Positions 48,935 to 58,411 of a stretch of DNA of 64,000 bases are shown in pieces (position 1 is the stretch's first letter; each line of letters opens with the position of its first letter). The notes under the pieces were generated by a model. That model searched no databases. It was not told the DNA's origin and was given only the letters and a program-made list of their open reading frames with translations. The position numbers were made by a program, and so were the translations under genes. The DNA is from Breoghania sp037026715 (lineage in GTDB: Bacteria; Pseudomonadota; Alphaproteobacteria; Rhizobiales; Stappiaceae): contig NZ_JBANCG010000006.1 in the NCBI RefSeq assembly GCF_037026715.1, positions 1 to 64,000 of the forward strand. The letters are read 5' to 3'.

Positions 48935-49053
48935 AAGGCGCGGGCGTCGCCGGCGGCTCTTCACGAGGATGTGTGCCGGCGGATCTGACGTAGCGTCTTG
49001 TTTGGTTCTGTGACCGAGATACCCTTGATCTTTGAAACGGTAGGGAGCTCGTC

Positions 49054-49908
49054 ATGACAAAACCGGACGTCTCTGCGTGGCTGCGCGCCGTTGCGGTGGT
49101 GTTCGCGATCCTTGTCACGGTCCCGGCCATGGCGGCGGGGCCTTTGCCTGTCCAGGCGCCTGACAGGCAATTCGATAGGCCACCCGTCAGCCACTGTCTC
49201 GCCGTTGCCGAGGCGCCGCCGCCCTTCCGTCTGGCCGCGGTCGATCGCCGGCTGTCACCACACGAGGTCGGCATCACCTTCATCGGCCATTCGACGTTCC
49301 TGATCGAGAGCGCCGACGGCGTTACCATCGCCACCGACTACAATGGCAATGCCGGCGGCGTGATCCCGCGCGTTGTCACGATGAACCATGCCCATTCAAG
49401 CCATTACACGGAGTTGCTTGATCCCGCGATCGAACACGTCCTGCGCGGCTGGGACACGGGTGAGGGGCCGGCAGACTATCATCTGCAGGTCGGTGATGTG
49501 CTCATCCGCAACGTGACGACAGACATTCGTTCCGGCTTTCAGGGCATGGAGCCGGACGGCAACTCGATTTTCATCTTCGAGGTCGCGGGTCTGTGCATCG
49601 GCCATCTCGGTCACTTGCATCACCGCCTCACCGACGAGCATTACGCCCGGATCGGTCGGATCGACGTCCTGATGGTGCCGGTCGACGGCAGCTACACGAT
49701 GGGCAGCGAGGGCATGCTTGAAGTCGCACGGCGCCTGCGCTCCTCGATCATCCTGCCCATGCATTACTTCGGCCAGATCAGCTTCAACCGGTTCCTCGCC
49801 GAAATGGGCAAGGACGTGCCGGTGCAGGTGAACGCCGGCCCCTCGGTGATATTGTCGCTGAATGCGCTGCCGGAGCGACCGAAGATCCTCGTGCTGCCGG
49901 GGTATTGA
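49054..49908 (+). CDS. Exported metallo-beta-lactamase-fold protein (altered metal motif)
   Basis: A 284-residue protein with an N-terminal signal-like hydrophobic stretch (VFAILVTVPAMAAG). The MBL fold is seen in FIGHSTFLIESADGVTIATD and later SIILPMHYFGQISF. The key motif HxHxDH reads HAHSSH (NHAHSSHYTELL), so the metal-bridging Asp is Ser. Other candidate ligands remain (GHLGHLHHRL and MHYF). It may be a diverged or inactive member of the UlaG/YcbL-like family. GGGAG sits before the ATG. Confidence 0.85.
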   Translation: MTKPDVSAWLRAVAVVFAILVTVPAMAAGPLPVQAPDRQFDRPPVSHCLAVAEAPPPFRLAAVDRRLSPHEVGITFIGHSTFLIESADGVTIATDYNGNAGGVIPRVVTMNHAHSSHYTELLDPAIEHVLRGWDTGEGPADYHLQVGDVLIRNVTTDIRSGFQGMEPDGNSIFIFEVAGLCIGHLGHLHHRLTDEHYARIGRIDVLMVPVDGSYTMGSEGMLEVARRLRSSIILPMHYFGQISFNRFLAEMGKDVPVQVNAGPSVILSLNALPERPKILVLPGY

Positions 49909-49916
49909 CCAACCGG

Positions 49917-50507
49917 TCAGGCCCCGTGCTTGCCGACCTCCCATTCGACCGGTTTCAACACGCGTTCGGCAAGCTGGCGGGCCTTGTCTTCCAGGTCCGT
50001 CGCCATAGTGTCGTTCCAGCGGTTGAGATAGCCGAAGAGGGCAATGGAGGCGACGATCTCGACGATCTGGCTTTCATCGAAATGGGCCTTTACGGCTGCG
50101 AAATCGGCCTCCTCGACCGCGTTTGGCACGATCGACGCCTTGAAGGCGAGGTTGAGGGCGGCGCGCTCGGCGTCTGAGAAGAGGTCGCTCGTCTCGTATT
50201 CCCACACGGCGCGGATTTTGGCGTCTGAGGCCTGGTAGATCGCTGAGAGATTGGCCATGTGCGCCTGACAATAGCGGCAGCCCGCGGCCTGGCTGGCGAT
50301 CAGGCTCACCAGCATCTTCAGTTCTTCAGGCACTGTGCCCTCGTAGAGAACGGCCTTGTTGAGCGCCATGAAAGCGGCGGCGATCGCGGGCCTGCGCTGC
50401 ATGGTCAGGATCGAATTGGGAATGAAGCCCCGGGTGGCCTCGTAATGGTCGAAGCGTTCCTGGAATTCGGAATGCGTCTCGCGCGGCAGCGGCGGAATGT
50501 GCGCCAT
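49917..50507 (-). CDS. AhpD/carboxymuconolactone decarboxylase-like protein
   Basis: A 196-residue AhpD-like alkylhydroperoxidase fold protein. The redox CxxC is in AGCRYCQAHMANLSA, as in AhpD-like peroxidases, with HMANL following. GGAGGACA precedes the ATG. It likely takes part in peroxide or thiol redox chemistry; an aromatic-catabolism CMD is the alternative. Confidence 0.9.
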   Translation of the reverse strand: MAHIPPLPRETHSEFQERFDHYEATRGFIPNSILTMQRRPAIAAAFMALNKAVLYEGTVPEELKMLVSLIASQAAGCRYCQAHMANLSAIYQASDAKIRAVWEYETSDLFSDAERAALNLAFKASIVPNAVEEADFAAVKAHFDESQIVEIVASIALFGYLNRWNDTMATDLEDKARQLAERVLKPVEWEVGKHGA

Positions 50508-50594
50508 GTCTTGTCCTCCCCTTCTGGCTGTTGTCGAAGGGTAGAACGTCCAGCGGGGCGCAGAAAGGGGCAGCCTGCTCCCTGATCCTGCCTT

Positions 50595-51458
50595 TCAGCG
50601 CCAGCCTTCGGCGAGCATGTGGTCGAGCGCGGCACGGTAGGTCGGGTGGCGGAAACGGTAGCCCAGTTCCTGCTTCACCCGGGCATTGGAGACGCGCTTG
50701 TTCTCGCCGTAGAAGGACCGCGCCATCGGCGAGAGGTCGGCGGTGGCGAAATCGATCGCCGGCGGGCAGGGCACTCCCATCCGTTCGGCCGCGTATTCCA
50801 CCACGTCCTGCGGCGGGCACGGCTCGTCGTCGGTGACGTTGTAGATGCGCGTCGTCGGTTTGGCGCACGCGGCTTCAAGAGCGCCGGCGATATCTTCCAC
50901 ATGGATTCGGTTGAAGACCTGTCCGGGCTTGATCAGACGCCGGGCATTGCCCTTTTCCAGATTGACGAACGCGTTCCTGCCGGGGCCATAGATGCCGGAA
51001 AGCCGGAAGATGCCGACGGGAATGCCGGTCTCTCGGCCAAGGTCGAGCCATGCCTTTTCCGCGGCCACGCGCCGGATCGAGCGCTCGGAGACTGGCCGCG
51101 GCTCGGTGTCCTCGTCGACCCAGGCCCCGTCGTGATCGCCGTAGACGCCGACCGTGGAGAGATATCCGATCCACTCGGGCCGGGCGGCTGCGATATCGGC
51201 GCGGTAATGGGCGAGCACCGGATCTCCGTTCGCGTCCGGCGCGATTGAAACGAGCACATGCGTCGCCTGGCCGAGCGCCTCGGCGATGCCGGCGCCGGGC
51301 GTCTCTCCGTCGAAGAGAAAGGGCGTGATCCCAGCCGCGCGCAAGACCGATGCCTTCTCCGTCGAGCGCGTCGTCCCGCCGACCCAGTCGAGCCGGTCGC
51401 GCATCTGTTCAACGAAGGCGCGAGCGGAATAGCCGAGGCCGAAGACGAAAAGCCGCAT
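50595..51458 (-). CDS. NAD(P)-binding epimerase/SDR-type protein (YeeZ-like)
   Basis: A 287-residue Rossmann protein. It opens MRLFVFGLGYSARAFVEQMR, a GxGYxA nucleotide motif, and has GIYGPGRNAFVNL and YNVTDDEPCPPQDVVEYAAE typical of extended-SDR YeeZ-like enzymes. The canonical YxxxK is not obvious, so activity is uncertain. It lies 3 nt downstream of the RNA methyltransferase gene, in a likely operon. Confidence 0.85.
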   Translation of the reverse strand: MRLFVFGLGYSARAFVEQMRDRLDWVGGTTRSTEKASVLRAAGITPFLFDGETPGAGIAEALGQATHVLVSIAPDANGDPVLAHYRADIAAARPEWIGYLSTVGVYGDHDGAWVDEDTEPRPVSERSIRRVAAEKAWLDLGRETGIPVGIFRLSGIYGPGRNAFVNLEKGNARRLIKPGQVFNRIHVEDIAGALEAACAKPTTRIYNVTDDEPCPPQDVVEYAAERMGVPCPPAIDFATADLSPMARSFYGENKRVSNARVKQELGYRFRHPTYRAALDHMLAEGWR

Positions 51459-51461
51459 CGT

Positions 51462-52304
51462 TCAAAGCTCCAGTTTGTTGCGCCTGATCTCGAACAGCAT
51501 GACGGCGGTGGCAACGGCCAGATTGAGGCTGTCCGCCTTGCCGGCTTGCGGAATCCGCACGAGATCCGAGCATACGTCCGCCATTTCTTCAGGCAGACCC
51601 GACTGCTCGGTCCCCATCAGCAGCATCGTGGGCCGCGAATAGTCCGCCTTGCGGTAGTCGGTCTCGCCCTTCAGGTGCGTGCCGACGACAGCGCCCGGCC
51701 ACTTGACCCGCCATTTCAGGAAGTCCGCCCGGCTCATGCGCACGAGCGGCACATAGAAGATCGAGCCCATGGTGGCCCGCACCGCTTCCACGGCGAAGGG
51801 ATCGGTCGTATCGCCGATCAGCACCACGCCCTGGGCGCCGACCGCATCGGCCGTACGCACGATCGTGCCGAGGTTGCCCGGATCGCGCACCTCGTCCAGG
51901 CCGATCCACACCGCGCCGTCGCTTGCCACAATCCGGCCGGCATCCGCCCATTGCTGTTCGAAGACGCCGACGACCATCTGCGGGTTGTCGCGCCGGGTGA
52001 TTGAGGTCAGCACCGCGCGCGAAACATCAAGCACCAGCGCGCCGCGCGCCCTTGCGGTGGCAGCCGCCTTCGACACCATCGGCTGGTCGCGCACTTCACC
52101 GCCGAACACAAGCGTCCTGATCGGCCAGCCGGCGTCCATTGCGTCGGTGACGAGCTTCAGCCCCTCGGCGACGAACAGCCCCGCCTCCTTGCGTCGCTTG
52201 CGCTGGGAAACGAGCGCCTTGATTTCCTTGATGACCGGATTGGAGACGCTGGTGACGGTCTTGACCTGGCCGGGGCGTCCGGCCTCGTTCCTGTCGGCGC
52301 TCAT
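51462..52304 (-). CDS. SPOUT-type 2'-O RNA methyltransferase (TrmH/RlmB family)
   Basis: A 280-residue SPOUT methyltransferase. Motif 1 is VRDPGNLGTIVRTADAVG, motif 2 LLMGTEQSGLPEEM, motif 3 SLNLAVATAVMLFEI. The N-terminal RNA-binding part has KRRKEAGLFVAEGLKLV. It overlaps the upstream methyltransferase by 4 nt, so the two are coupled. The exact rRNA or tRNA target is not known. Confidence 0.93.
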   Translation of the reverse strand: MSADRNEAGRPGQVKTVTSVSNPVIKEIKALVSQRKRRKEAGLFVAEGLKLVTDAMDAGWPIRTLVFGGEVRDQPMVSKAAATARARGALVLDVSRAVLTSITRRDNPQMVVGVFEQQWADAGRIVASDGAVWIGLDEVRDPGNLGTIVRTADAVGAQGVVLIGDTTDPFAVEAVRATMGSIFYVPLVRMSRADFLKWRVKWPGAVVGTHLKGETDYRKADYSRPTMLLMGTEQSGLPEEMADVCSDLVRIPQAGKADSLNLAVATAVMLFEIRRNKLEL

Positions 52305-53368
52305 TTTGCGCTCCAGCGCGAGAACAGCGATGTTGAGAGCGCCCGGTTTGCGTCGCCCTTCTCGCGGATCACCAGTTCCCCTGATTCAACGGCGCCGGGA
52401 AGGTCGTGCATCACGTCCATCATAAGTTCGTGGTTGGAAAGGAAGGAGGCGCGGATCGCATAGATCGACAGGATGACGAAACTCGCGTCCTTCGCCATGA
52501 CGGAGCGCACCAGATCGAGCATGGCCGGCAGGTCGCGGAAGAGGTCCCACACCTCGCCCTTGGGGCCGCGCCCGTATTTCGGGGGATCGAGGATGATCCC
52601 GTCATAGCGGTTGCCGCGTCGCTCCTCACGCGCGATGAACTTCATCGCGTCATCGCAGATCCAGCGGATCGGCAGGTCGTCCATGCCGGAAAGCGCCTGG
52701 TTCTCGCGCGCCCAGCCGATCGCCTTCTTGGACGCATCGACATGGGTGACCTCCGCGCCAGCGTGTGCGGCAAGCAGCGATGCAAGCCCGGTGTAGCCGA
52801 AGAGGTTCAGGACCTTCAGTGGGCGCTTGGCCTCCCGGATGCGCGCCTCCGTCCACTCCCAGTGGGCGATCTGTTCCGGGAACACGCCGACGTGTCGGAA
52901 AGACATGAAGCGGCCGTTGAAGCGCGCCGCGCCCACCTGCATCTGCCATGTTTCGGGCAATTCCCGCGCAAAGCGCCAGCGGCCGGGGCCTTCCTCCTCG
53001 ATGTCGCCGGTAAAGGTGGCGTCCGCCTGCTCCCAATGCGCAGCCGCGAGGCGCCGTGCGCCCATCGCTTGGGCCTCGGGCCGGCGGATGACATAAGTCC
53101 CGTAGCGCTCCAGCTTCTCCCCGTCTCCCATGTCGAGAAGCGCGTAGTCGTCCCAGCCTTTTGTCTCCAGCATCACGGGCCAGTGGCCGGTCACCTTCCG
53201 TGCGCCGCGCGGGGCCACGCGCGAAGCCGGGGCCGCATGGTCTTGGGGCTTCGGGGATGCCGCGTCCTTCCCGGAGGCTGAAACGCGCGCGGTCTTCGCC
53301 CTGTTGGCGCGGTCTTGCGGGCGGGCGTCGGGACGGTTGTGGGACTGGCGGGGCGGCTTGCGGGCCAA
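52301..53368 (-). CDS. Class I rRNA methyltransferase (RlmI-like), TTG start
   Basis: A 355-residue RNA methyltransferase. The SAM-binding motif is LNLFGYTGLASLLAAHAGAE and the catalytic region is IILDPPKYGRGPKGEVW. The first ~75 residues are basic and Pro/Arg-rich, a disordered RNA-binding extension. The start is TTG at 53368; GAGGA is just upstream and no in-frame ATG gives the N-terminus. It starts an operon with the TrmH-like and epimerase-like genes. Confidence 0.9.
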   Translation of the reverse strand: MARKPPRQSHNRPDARPQDRANRAKTARVSASGKDAASPKPQDHAAPASRVAPRGARKVTGHWPVMLETKGWDDYALLDMGDGEKLERYGTYVIRRPEAQAMGARRLAAAHWEQADATFTGDIEEEGPGRWRFARELPETWQMQVGAARFNGRFMSFRHVGVFPEQIAHWEWTEARIREAKRPLKVLNLFGYTGLASLLAAHAGAEVTHVDASKKAIGWARENQALSGMDDLPIRWICDDAMKFIAREERRGNRYDGIILDPPKYGRGPKGEVWDLFRDLPAMLDLVRSVMAKDASFVILSIYAIRASFLSNHELMMDVMHDLPGAVESGELVIREKGDANRALSTSLFSRWSAK

Positions 53369-53656
53369 GGCATCCTCATCTGAGCAAGTGGTCGGCGAAG
53401 TGGTGTCGCTGGCTTAGGGCGGGCCCGGCTCCCGGTCAATCGCCCGCTACCGGAACTTTTTTGTTTTCGGCCGCTTGTCAACCTGCGGTCCAGCCGACAA
53501 GCTATACCCGCTGCAGAGCGGTGTCCGATGTCTTCGATCATAGCACCTTGGCATGATTGAACTTTCGGCCAAAAGCCCGAATTGTTGCGGGCCGCTCGCC
53601 GAACGACCATGGCAGAAGATCGTGCCAGATGATCATGTTGGAGGAGTAAGTCCGCG

Positions 53657-54331
53657 ATGGACATGAAGGGGGAATATCGCATCCCGGCGCCGCGCCAGAA
53701 GGTCTGGGAGGCGCTCAACGATCCCGAAATCCTGAAAGACTGCCTGCCCGGATGCGAAAGTCTGGAGAAGACGGGCGAACATGAAATGGCGGCCGAAGTG
53801 ACGGCGAAGGTCGGCCCCGTGAAAGCGAAGTTCAAGGGCGAGGTCAAGTTCGAGAACATCAACGCCCCCGAGAGCTACACGATCGTTGGCGAGGGCAAGG
53901 GCGGCGTTGCAGGCTTCGCCAAGGGCGGCGCGGACGTGCACCTCGCCGAAGAGGGCGAGGAGACCATTCTCACCTACGAGGCCCACGCTCAGGTCGGCGG
54001 CAAGCTCGCCCAGCTCGGCTCCCGCCTCATCGATTCCACCGCGCGCAAGATGGCTGACGAGTTCTTCGGCAACTTCTCGCAGGCCCTCGGCGGCAGCGGT
54101 GCGCAAGCCGCTGCGGGTGAGGCGGCGGCGGAAGAAGAGGTGTCGGGGGAGGGCGAGCATTCGATCGCCGGTGCCACGGCGAGCGCGGAAAACGCGATGG
54201 AGGACGCGGTTCGCGACGCGGAGGAGCGGCTGGAAGTGGAAGCCGGCAAGGGAACGCTCGGCGGTCCCATGGTGTGGGGCTTGATCGGCCTTGCCGTGCT
54301 GATCATCATCATTCTGATTGCGAATATGTAA
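53657..54331 (+). CDS. coxG: CoxG-like SRPBCC protein with C-terminal membrane anchor
   Basis: A 224-residue CoxG family protein. The SRPBCC lipid-binding domain runs to about residue 150 (EYRIPAPRQKVWEALNDPEI, LKDCLPGCESLEK). A low-complexity linker follows and the C-terminus is a membrane helix (PMVWGLIGLAVLIIIILIAN). CoxG proteins link the CO-dehydrogenase-like enzyme to the membrane; in mycobacteria it was reported to carry quinone. It is the first gene of the coxGSLM-like cluster, 79 nt before coxS. Confidence 0.92.
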   Translation: MDMKGEYRIPAPRQKVWEALNDPEILKDCLPGCESLEKTGEHEMAAEVTAKVGPVKAKFKGEVKFENINAPESYTIVGEGKGGVAGFAKGGADVHLAEEGEETILTYEAHAQVGGKLAQLGSRLIDSTARKMADEFFGNFSQALGGSGAQAAAGEAAAEEEVSGEGEHSIAGATASAENAMEDAVRDAEERLEVEAGKGTLGGPMVWGLIGLAVLIIIILIANM

Positions 54332-54410
54332 CGGGTCGCCGACGCGTCACAATCGCGGCGACGCGGTTGGGACGCCGCTGGTCATCGATGACGAAATGGG
54401 AGGATTTTTC

Positions 54411-54902
54411 ATGGCAACGGTTTCAATGACCGTGAACGGCAAGACCGTCACGGGCGAGATCGAGGGCCGCACGCTGCTCTCGCAGTTCCTGCGCGAAGGG
54501 CTCGGGCTCACCGGCACCCATGTCGGCTGCGATACCTCGCAGTGCGGGGCTTGCGTCGTCCATGTGGACGGCAAGGCGGTGAAATCGTGCACGATGCTGG
54601 CCGCCCAGGCCGACGGATGCAGCGTCACCACGATCGAGGGGCTGGCCAAGGGCGATCAGCTTCACCCGGTGCAGGCGGCCTTCCGAGAGCATCACGGCCT
54701 GCAGTGCGGTTTCTGCACGCCGGGCATGATCATGGCGGCGGTCGACATGATCGAGCGTTACGACGCCAAGCTCGACGAGGCGACCATCCGTCATGAGCTC
54801 GAAGGCAATATCTGCCGCTGCACCGGCTACCACAATATCGTCAAGGCCATCAAGGCAGCTGCCGACGAGATGGCCGGGGCCATGGCGACGGCTGCGGAAT
54901 AG
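54411..54902 (+). CDS. coxS: Cox/Xdh-type 2Fe-2S subunit
   Basis: A 163-residue iron-sulphur subunit with two [2Fe-2S] sites. The N-terminal site has Cys in VGCDTSQCGACVVHVDG and VKSC; the second has CGFCTPGM and CRCTGYHNIV. It passes electrons from the molybdenum site to FAD. The ATG follows GGGAGGA. It is 141 nt before coxL. Confidence 0.96.
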   Translation: MATVSMTVNGKTVTGEIEGRTLLSQFLREGLGLTGTHVGCDTSQCGACVVHVDGKAVKSCTMLAAQADGCSVTTIEGLAKGDQLHPVQAAFREHHGLQCGFCTPGMIMAAVDMIERYDAKLDEATIRHELEGNICRCTGYHNIVKAIKAAADEMAGAMATAAE

Positions 54903-55043
54903 CCGAAACCTGCAATTGCCGGCAAACGGCCTGGGACCGCTTGCATGATGTTTTCGTCTGAGAACAAGCTTCTCGAATGGGTGCCGGACGGAGGGACGTT
55001 TCACGAGGGAGAGCCCCGGGAGGGGTATCCCAGGGAGGACGAA

Positions 55044-57410
55044 ATGGGAGTTGAAGGCTTCGGTGCGCGTGTGCCGCGCAAGGAAGACAAGCGTTTCATC
55101 ACGGGCAAGGGACGGTATACGGACGACATGACTCTGCCGCGCATGGGCCATGTGGCCTTCGTGCGCAGCCCCCACGCCCACGCGAAGGTCAAGTCGATCG
55201 ATGCCTCGGCAGCTAGCGAAATGCCGGGCGTCGATGCGGTTCTTACGGGCGATCAGCTCGTCGCCGACGGTGTCGGCAACCTCATCTGCGGCTGGATGAT
55301 CCACTCCAAGGACGGCACGCCGATGAAGATGGGCGTGTGGTCGGCGCTTGCCACCGACACGGTGCGCTTCGTCGGCCAGTCGGTCGCCATGGTGGTCGCC
55401 GACACCTACGCCCAGGCACGGGACGCGGCCGAAGCGGTGATGGTCGACTGGGAGGAACTGCCGGCGGTGACGACGCCGGCCGAGGCGCTGAAGGCCGGTG
55501 CCCCGCAGATCCATCCCGAATGCGAGGGCAACCTGATCTACGACTGGGAGATCGGCGATCAGGCGGCGGTCGATGCGGCTATCGAGAACGCCGCCCACGT
55601 GACGAAGATCGACATCACCAACAACCGGCTGGTGCCGAACCCGATGGAGCCGCGCGCTGCCGTTGCCGACTATGACGGCGCGGAGGAGCATTTCACGCTC
55701 TGGACGACCTCGCAGAACCCGCACACCGCGCGCCTCGTGCTGTCGGCCTTCTACAATATTGCGCCGGAACACAAGCTGCGCGTCATTGCTCCCGACGTTG
55801 GCGGCGGGTTCGGCTCCAAGATCTACGTCTATCCGGAAGAAGTCGCCTGCCTGTGGGCGGCGAAGAAGGTGGGCCGACCGGTGAAATGGCTTTCGGACCG
55901 CACCGAGGCCTTCCTAACCGATGCCCATGGTCGCGACCACACGACGACGGCGGAGCTGGCTTTTGATGCGGACAACCGGATCACGGGCTTCCGGGTCAAC
56001 ACGACGGCGAATTTCGGCGCCTACATGTCGCTCTTTTCGTCCGCCGTGCCGACGTATCTCTACGCGACGCTTCTGTCCGGCCAGTACGCCATGCCGGCGA
56101 TCTACGCCAACGTGAAGGCTGTCTATACCAACACCACGCCGGTCGATGCCTATCGCGGCGCGGGCCGGCCGGAAGCGACCTATGTGGTCGAGCGCATCAT
56201 GGAGGTTGCGGCGCGCGAACTCGGGCTCGACCCGATCGAGCTTCGCCGCAAGAACTTCGTCACCGAGTTCCCGCACCAGACGCCGGTGATCATGTGCTAC
56301 GACGCCGGCGACTACGACGCTTCCGTGCGCGCGGCGCAGGATGCCATCGACTATGCCGGCTTCCCTGCCCGCAAGGCGGAAGCAGCCTCGCGCGGCAAGC
56401 TGCGCGGCATCGGCGTCTCCTGCTACATCGAGGCCTGCGGCATCGCTCCCTCCAAGGCCGTCGGCTCGCTCGGTGCTGGCGTGGGCTTGTGGGAATCGGC
56501 GGAAGTGCGGGTCAATCCCGTCGGCACCATCGAGGTTCTGACCGGCTCGCACAGCCATGGCCAGGGCCACGAGACGACCTTCGCCCAGCTCGTTGCCGAA
56601 CGCCTCGGCGTCGGCATCGACACGGTGCAGATCGTCCACGGCGACACCGACAAGGTGCAGTTCGGCATGGGCACCTACGGCTCGCGCTCCGGCGCCGTCG
56701 GCATGTCGGCCATTTCAAAGGCGCTCGACAAGGTCGAGGCCAAGGCGAAGAAGATCGCCGCCCACCTGATGGAGGCGGCCGAGACCGACATCGTCGTTGA
56801 AGGCGGCGCGTTCAAGGTCGCCGGCACCGACAAGCAGCTCTCCATGACGGAAGTTGCGCTTGCCGCCTATACCGCGCACAACCTGCCCGACGGCATGGAG
56901 CCGGGGCTGAAGGAGGGGGCGTTCTACGATCCCACCAACTTCACCTTCCCCGCCGGTTGCTACATCTGCGAGGTTGAGATCGATCCCGACACCGGCAAGA
57001 CGGAGGTCGTCAATTTCGTCGCCGCTGACGATTTCGGCCGGATCATCAACCCGATGATCGTCGAGGGACAGGTTCACGGCGGGCTGGCGCAAGGCATCGG
57101 CCAGGCGCTGCTGGAAGGCTGCGTCTACGACGCGGAATCCGGTCAGCTCACCACGGCCTCCTTCCAGGACTACTGCATGCCGCGTGCCGACGATCTCCCG
57201 TCCTTCAAGGTGATGACGACGGAGACGATCTGCCCGGGCAACCCGCTCGGGATCAAGGGCTGCGGCGAGGCCGGCGCCATCGGTTCGCCGCCGGCGCTGA
57301 TCAATGCGTTGACCGACGCGCTGGGCACGGAAGATCTGTCGATGCCGGCGACGGCGGAGAAGGTCTGGCGCCTGGCACAGGCGGCACGGGCGCCGATGGC
57401 CGCCGAATAG
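55044..57410 (+). CDS. coxL: Cox/Xdh-type molybdenum subunit (form II, AYRGAGR)
   Basis: A 788-residue molybdopterin-binding subunit. Start at the ATG 55044 because GGGAGGA precedes it and MGVEGFGARVPRKED is the conserved N-terminus; the upstream ATG 54945 gives an extra poorly conserved leader. The active-site loop is AYRGAGRPEA, not AYXCSFR, so it is a form II (putative CODH-like) enzyme and probably not a true CO dehydrogenase. The conserved catalytic Glu is in GCGEAGAIGSPPAL. Substrate unknown (an aldehyde, purine or aromatic). Confidence 0.95.
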   Translation: MGVEGFGARVPRKEDKRFITGKGRYTDDMTLPRMGHVAFVRSPHAHAKVKSIDASAASEMPGVDAVLTGDQLVADGVGNLICGWMIHSKDGTPMKMGVWSALATDTVRFVGQSVAMVVADTYAQARDAAEAVMVDWEELPAVTTPAEALKAGAPQIHPECEGNLIYDWEIGDQAAVDAAIENAAHVTKIDITNNRLVPNPMEPRAAVADYDGAEEHFTLWTTSQNPHTARLVLSAFYNIAPEHKLRVIAPDVGGGFGSKIYVYPEEVACLWAAKKVGRPVKWLSDRTEAFLTDAHGRDHTTTAELAFDADNRITGFRVNTTANFGAYMSLFSSAVPTYLYATLLSGQYAMPAIYANVKAVYTNTTPVDAYRGAGRPEATYVVERIMEVAARELGLDPIELRRKNFVTEFPHQTPVIMCYDAGDYDASVRAAQDAIDYAGFPARKAEAASRGKLRGIGVSCYIEACGIAPSKAVGSLGAGVGLWESAEVRVNPVGTIEVLTGSHSHGQGHETTFAQLVAERLGVGIDTVQIVHGDTDKVQFGMGTYGSRSGAVGMSAISKALDKVEAKAKKIAAHLMEAAETDIVVEGGAFKVAGTDKQLSMTEVALAAYTAHNLPDGMEPGLKEGAFYDPTNFTFPAGCYICEVEIDPDTGKTEVVNFVAADDFGRIINPMIVEGQVHGGLAQGIGQALLEGCVYDAESGQLTTASFQDYCMPRADDLPSFKVMTTETICPGNPLGIKGCGEAGAIGSPPALINALTDALGTEDLSMPATAEKVWRLAQAARAPMAAE

Positions 57411-57513
57411 GACACGAGACGCGGTTTCGTCCCGGCGCGGAGCAGCCCGCGCCGGGGCCTTTTCTGAATTCCCGGCAGCCCGCAGGGGCAGGCCGAAAGG
57501 GGAAGGGATATCC

Positions 57514-58311
57514 ATGTACGCGACCAACTATCATCGCGCCGGCAGTGTCGAGGAGGCGGCGGGCCTTCTCGCCGGCAACGACGAGGCGAAGCTGCTGGCC
57601 GGCGGCCAGACCCTCATTCCAACCATGAAGCAGCGGCTTGCAGCGCCCTCCGACATTGTCGACATCTCGCGCATCGATGCCTTGCGCGGGATCGAGAAGC
57701 AGGGCGACGCTTATGTCATTGGCGCCGGCACGCGGCACGCCGAGGTGGCCGGCAATGCCGGACTGAAGGCCGACATACCGGGTCTTGCGGCCCTGGCCTC
57801 CAAGATCGGCGATCCCCACGTGCGCCATCGCGGCACGATCGGCGGTTCCATCTCCAATAACGATCCGGCGGCCGACTATCCGGCCGGCATGATGGCGTTG
57901 GGGGCAACCATCGTCACCAGCAAGCGCGAGATCGCGGCGGATGATTTCTTTACCGGGCTGTTCGAGACGGCGCTCGACGAGGACGAGATCGTCACCGCCG
58001 TGAAAGTACCGATTCCGGCGAAATCGTCTTACGCGAAATTTCCAAACCCCGCCTCGCGCTATGCCATGGCCGGCGTCTTCGTGGCGCAGTTCGCCGACGG
58101 CTCCGTTCGGGTCGCGGCGACCGGTGCGGGGGCAGACGGCGTTTTCCGTATCGCGGAAATGGAGAGTGCGCTTGCCTCCAATTGGTCGCCTGATGCGGTT
58201 GCAGGCATCTCGGTCGACCCGTCGGGTCTGCTCGGCGATATTCATGGTTCGGCGGAATATCGCGCCAACCTGGTCACGGTCATGGCCAAGCGCGCGGTTG
58301 CCGCAGCCTGA
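57514..58311 (+). CDS. coxM: Cox/Xdh-type FAD subunit
   Basis: A 265-residue FAD-binding subunit. FAD motifs are LLAGGQTLIPTMKQRL and VRHRGTIGGSISNNDPAADY. It completes the S-L-M complex, transferring electrons from the 2Fe-2S centres to a quinone or other acceptor. The ATG follows AAGGGG. It ends just before a bidirectional terminator. Confidence 0.96.
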   Translation: MYATNYHRAGSVEEAAGLLAGNDEAKLLAGGQTLIPTMKQRLAAPSDIVDISRIDALRGIEKQGDAYVIGAGTRHAEVAGNAGLKADIPGLAALASKIGDPHVRHRGTIGGSISNNDPAADYPAGMMALGATIVTSKREIAADDFFTGLFETALDEDEIVTAVKVPIPAKSSYAKFPNPASRYAMAGVFVAQFADGSVRVAATGAGADGVFRIAEMESALASNWSPDAVAGISVDPSGLLGDIHGSAEYRANLVTVMAKRAVAAA

Positions 58312-58336
58312 CGTTCGCACTTTGCCGAAGAAGCGG

Positions 58337-58363
58337 AAAGGGCGGGGCACCTCCGCCCTTTTT
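58337..58363. terminator. Bidirectional terminator between coxM and chemoreceptor
   Basis: AAAGGGCGG (58337-58345) pairs with CCGCCCTTT (58353-58361) around a 7-nt loop, followed by TT. It lies between the ends of convergent genes and serves both. Confidence 0.82.
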
Positions 58364-58411
58364 CATGTCCGGCTGCACGGGATCAAGTCCCCGAGAAAGT
58401 CACCGCAACCG

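Noticed and set aside
55044..57410. Calling coxL a true CO dehydrogenase
   Set aside because: The active-site loop is AYRGAGR rather than the form I AYXCSFR.
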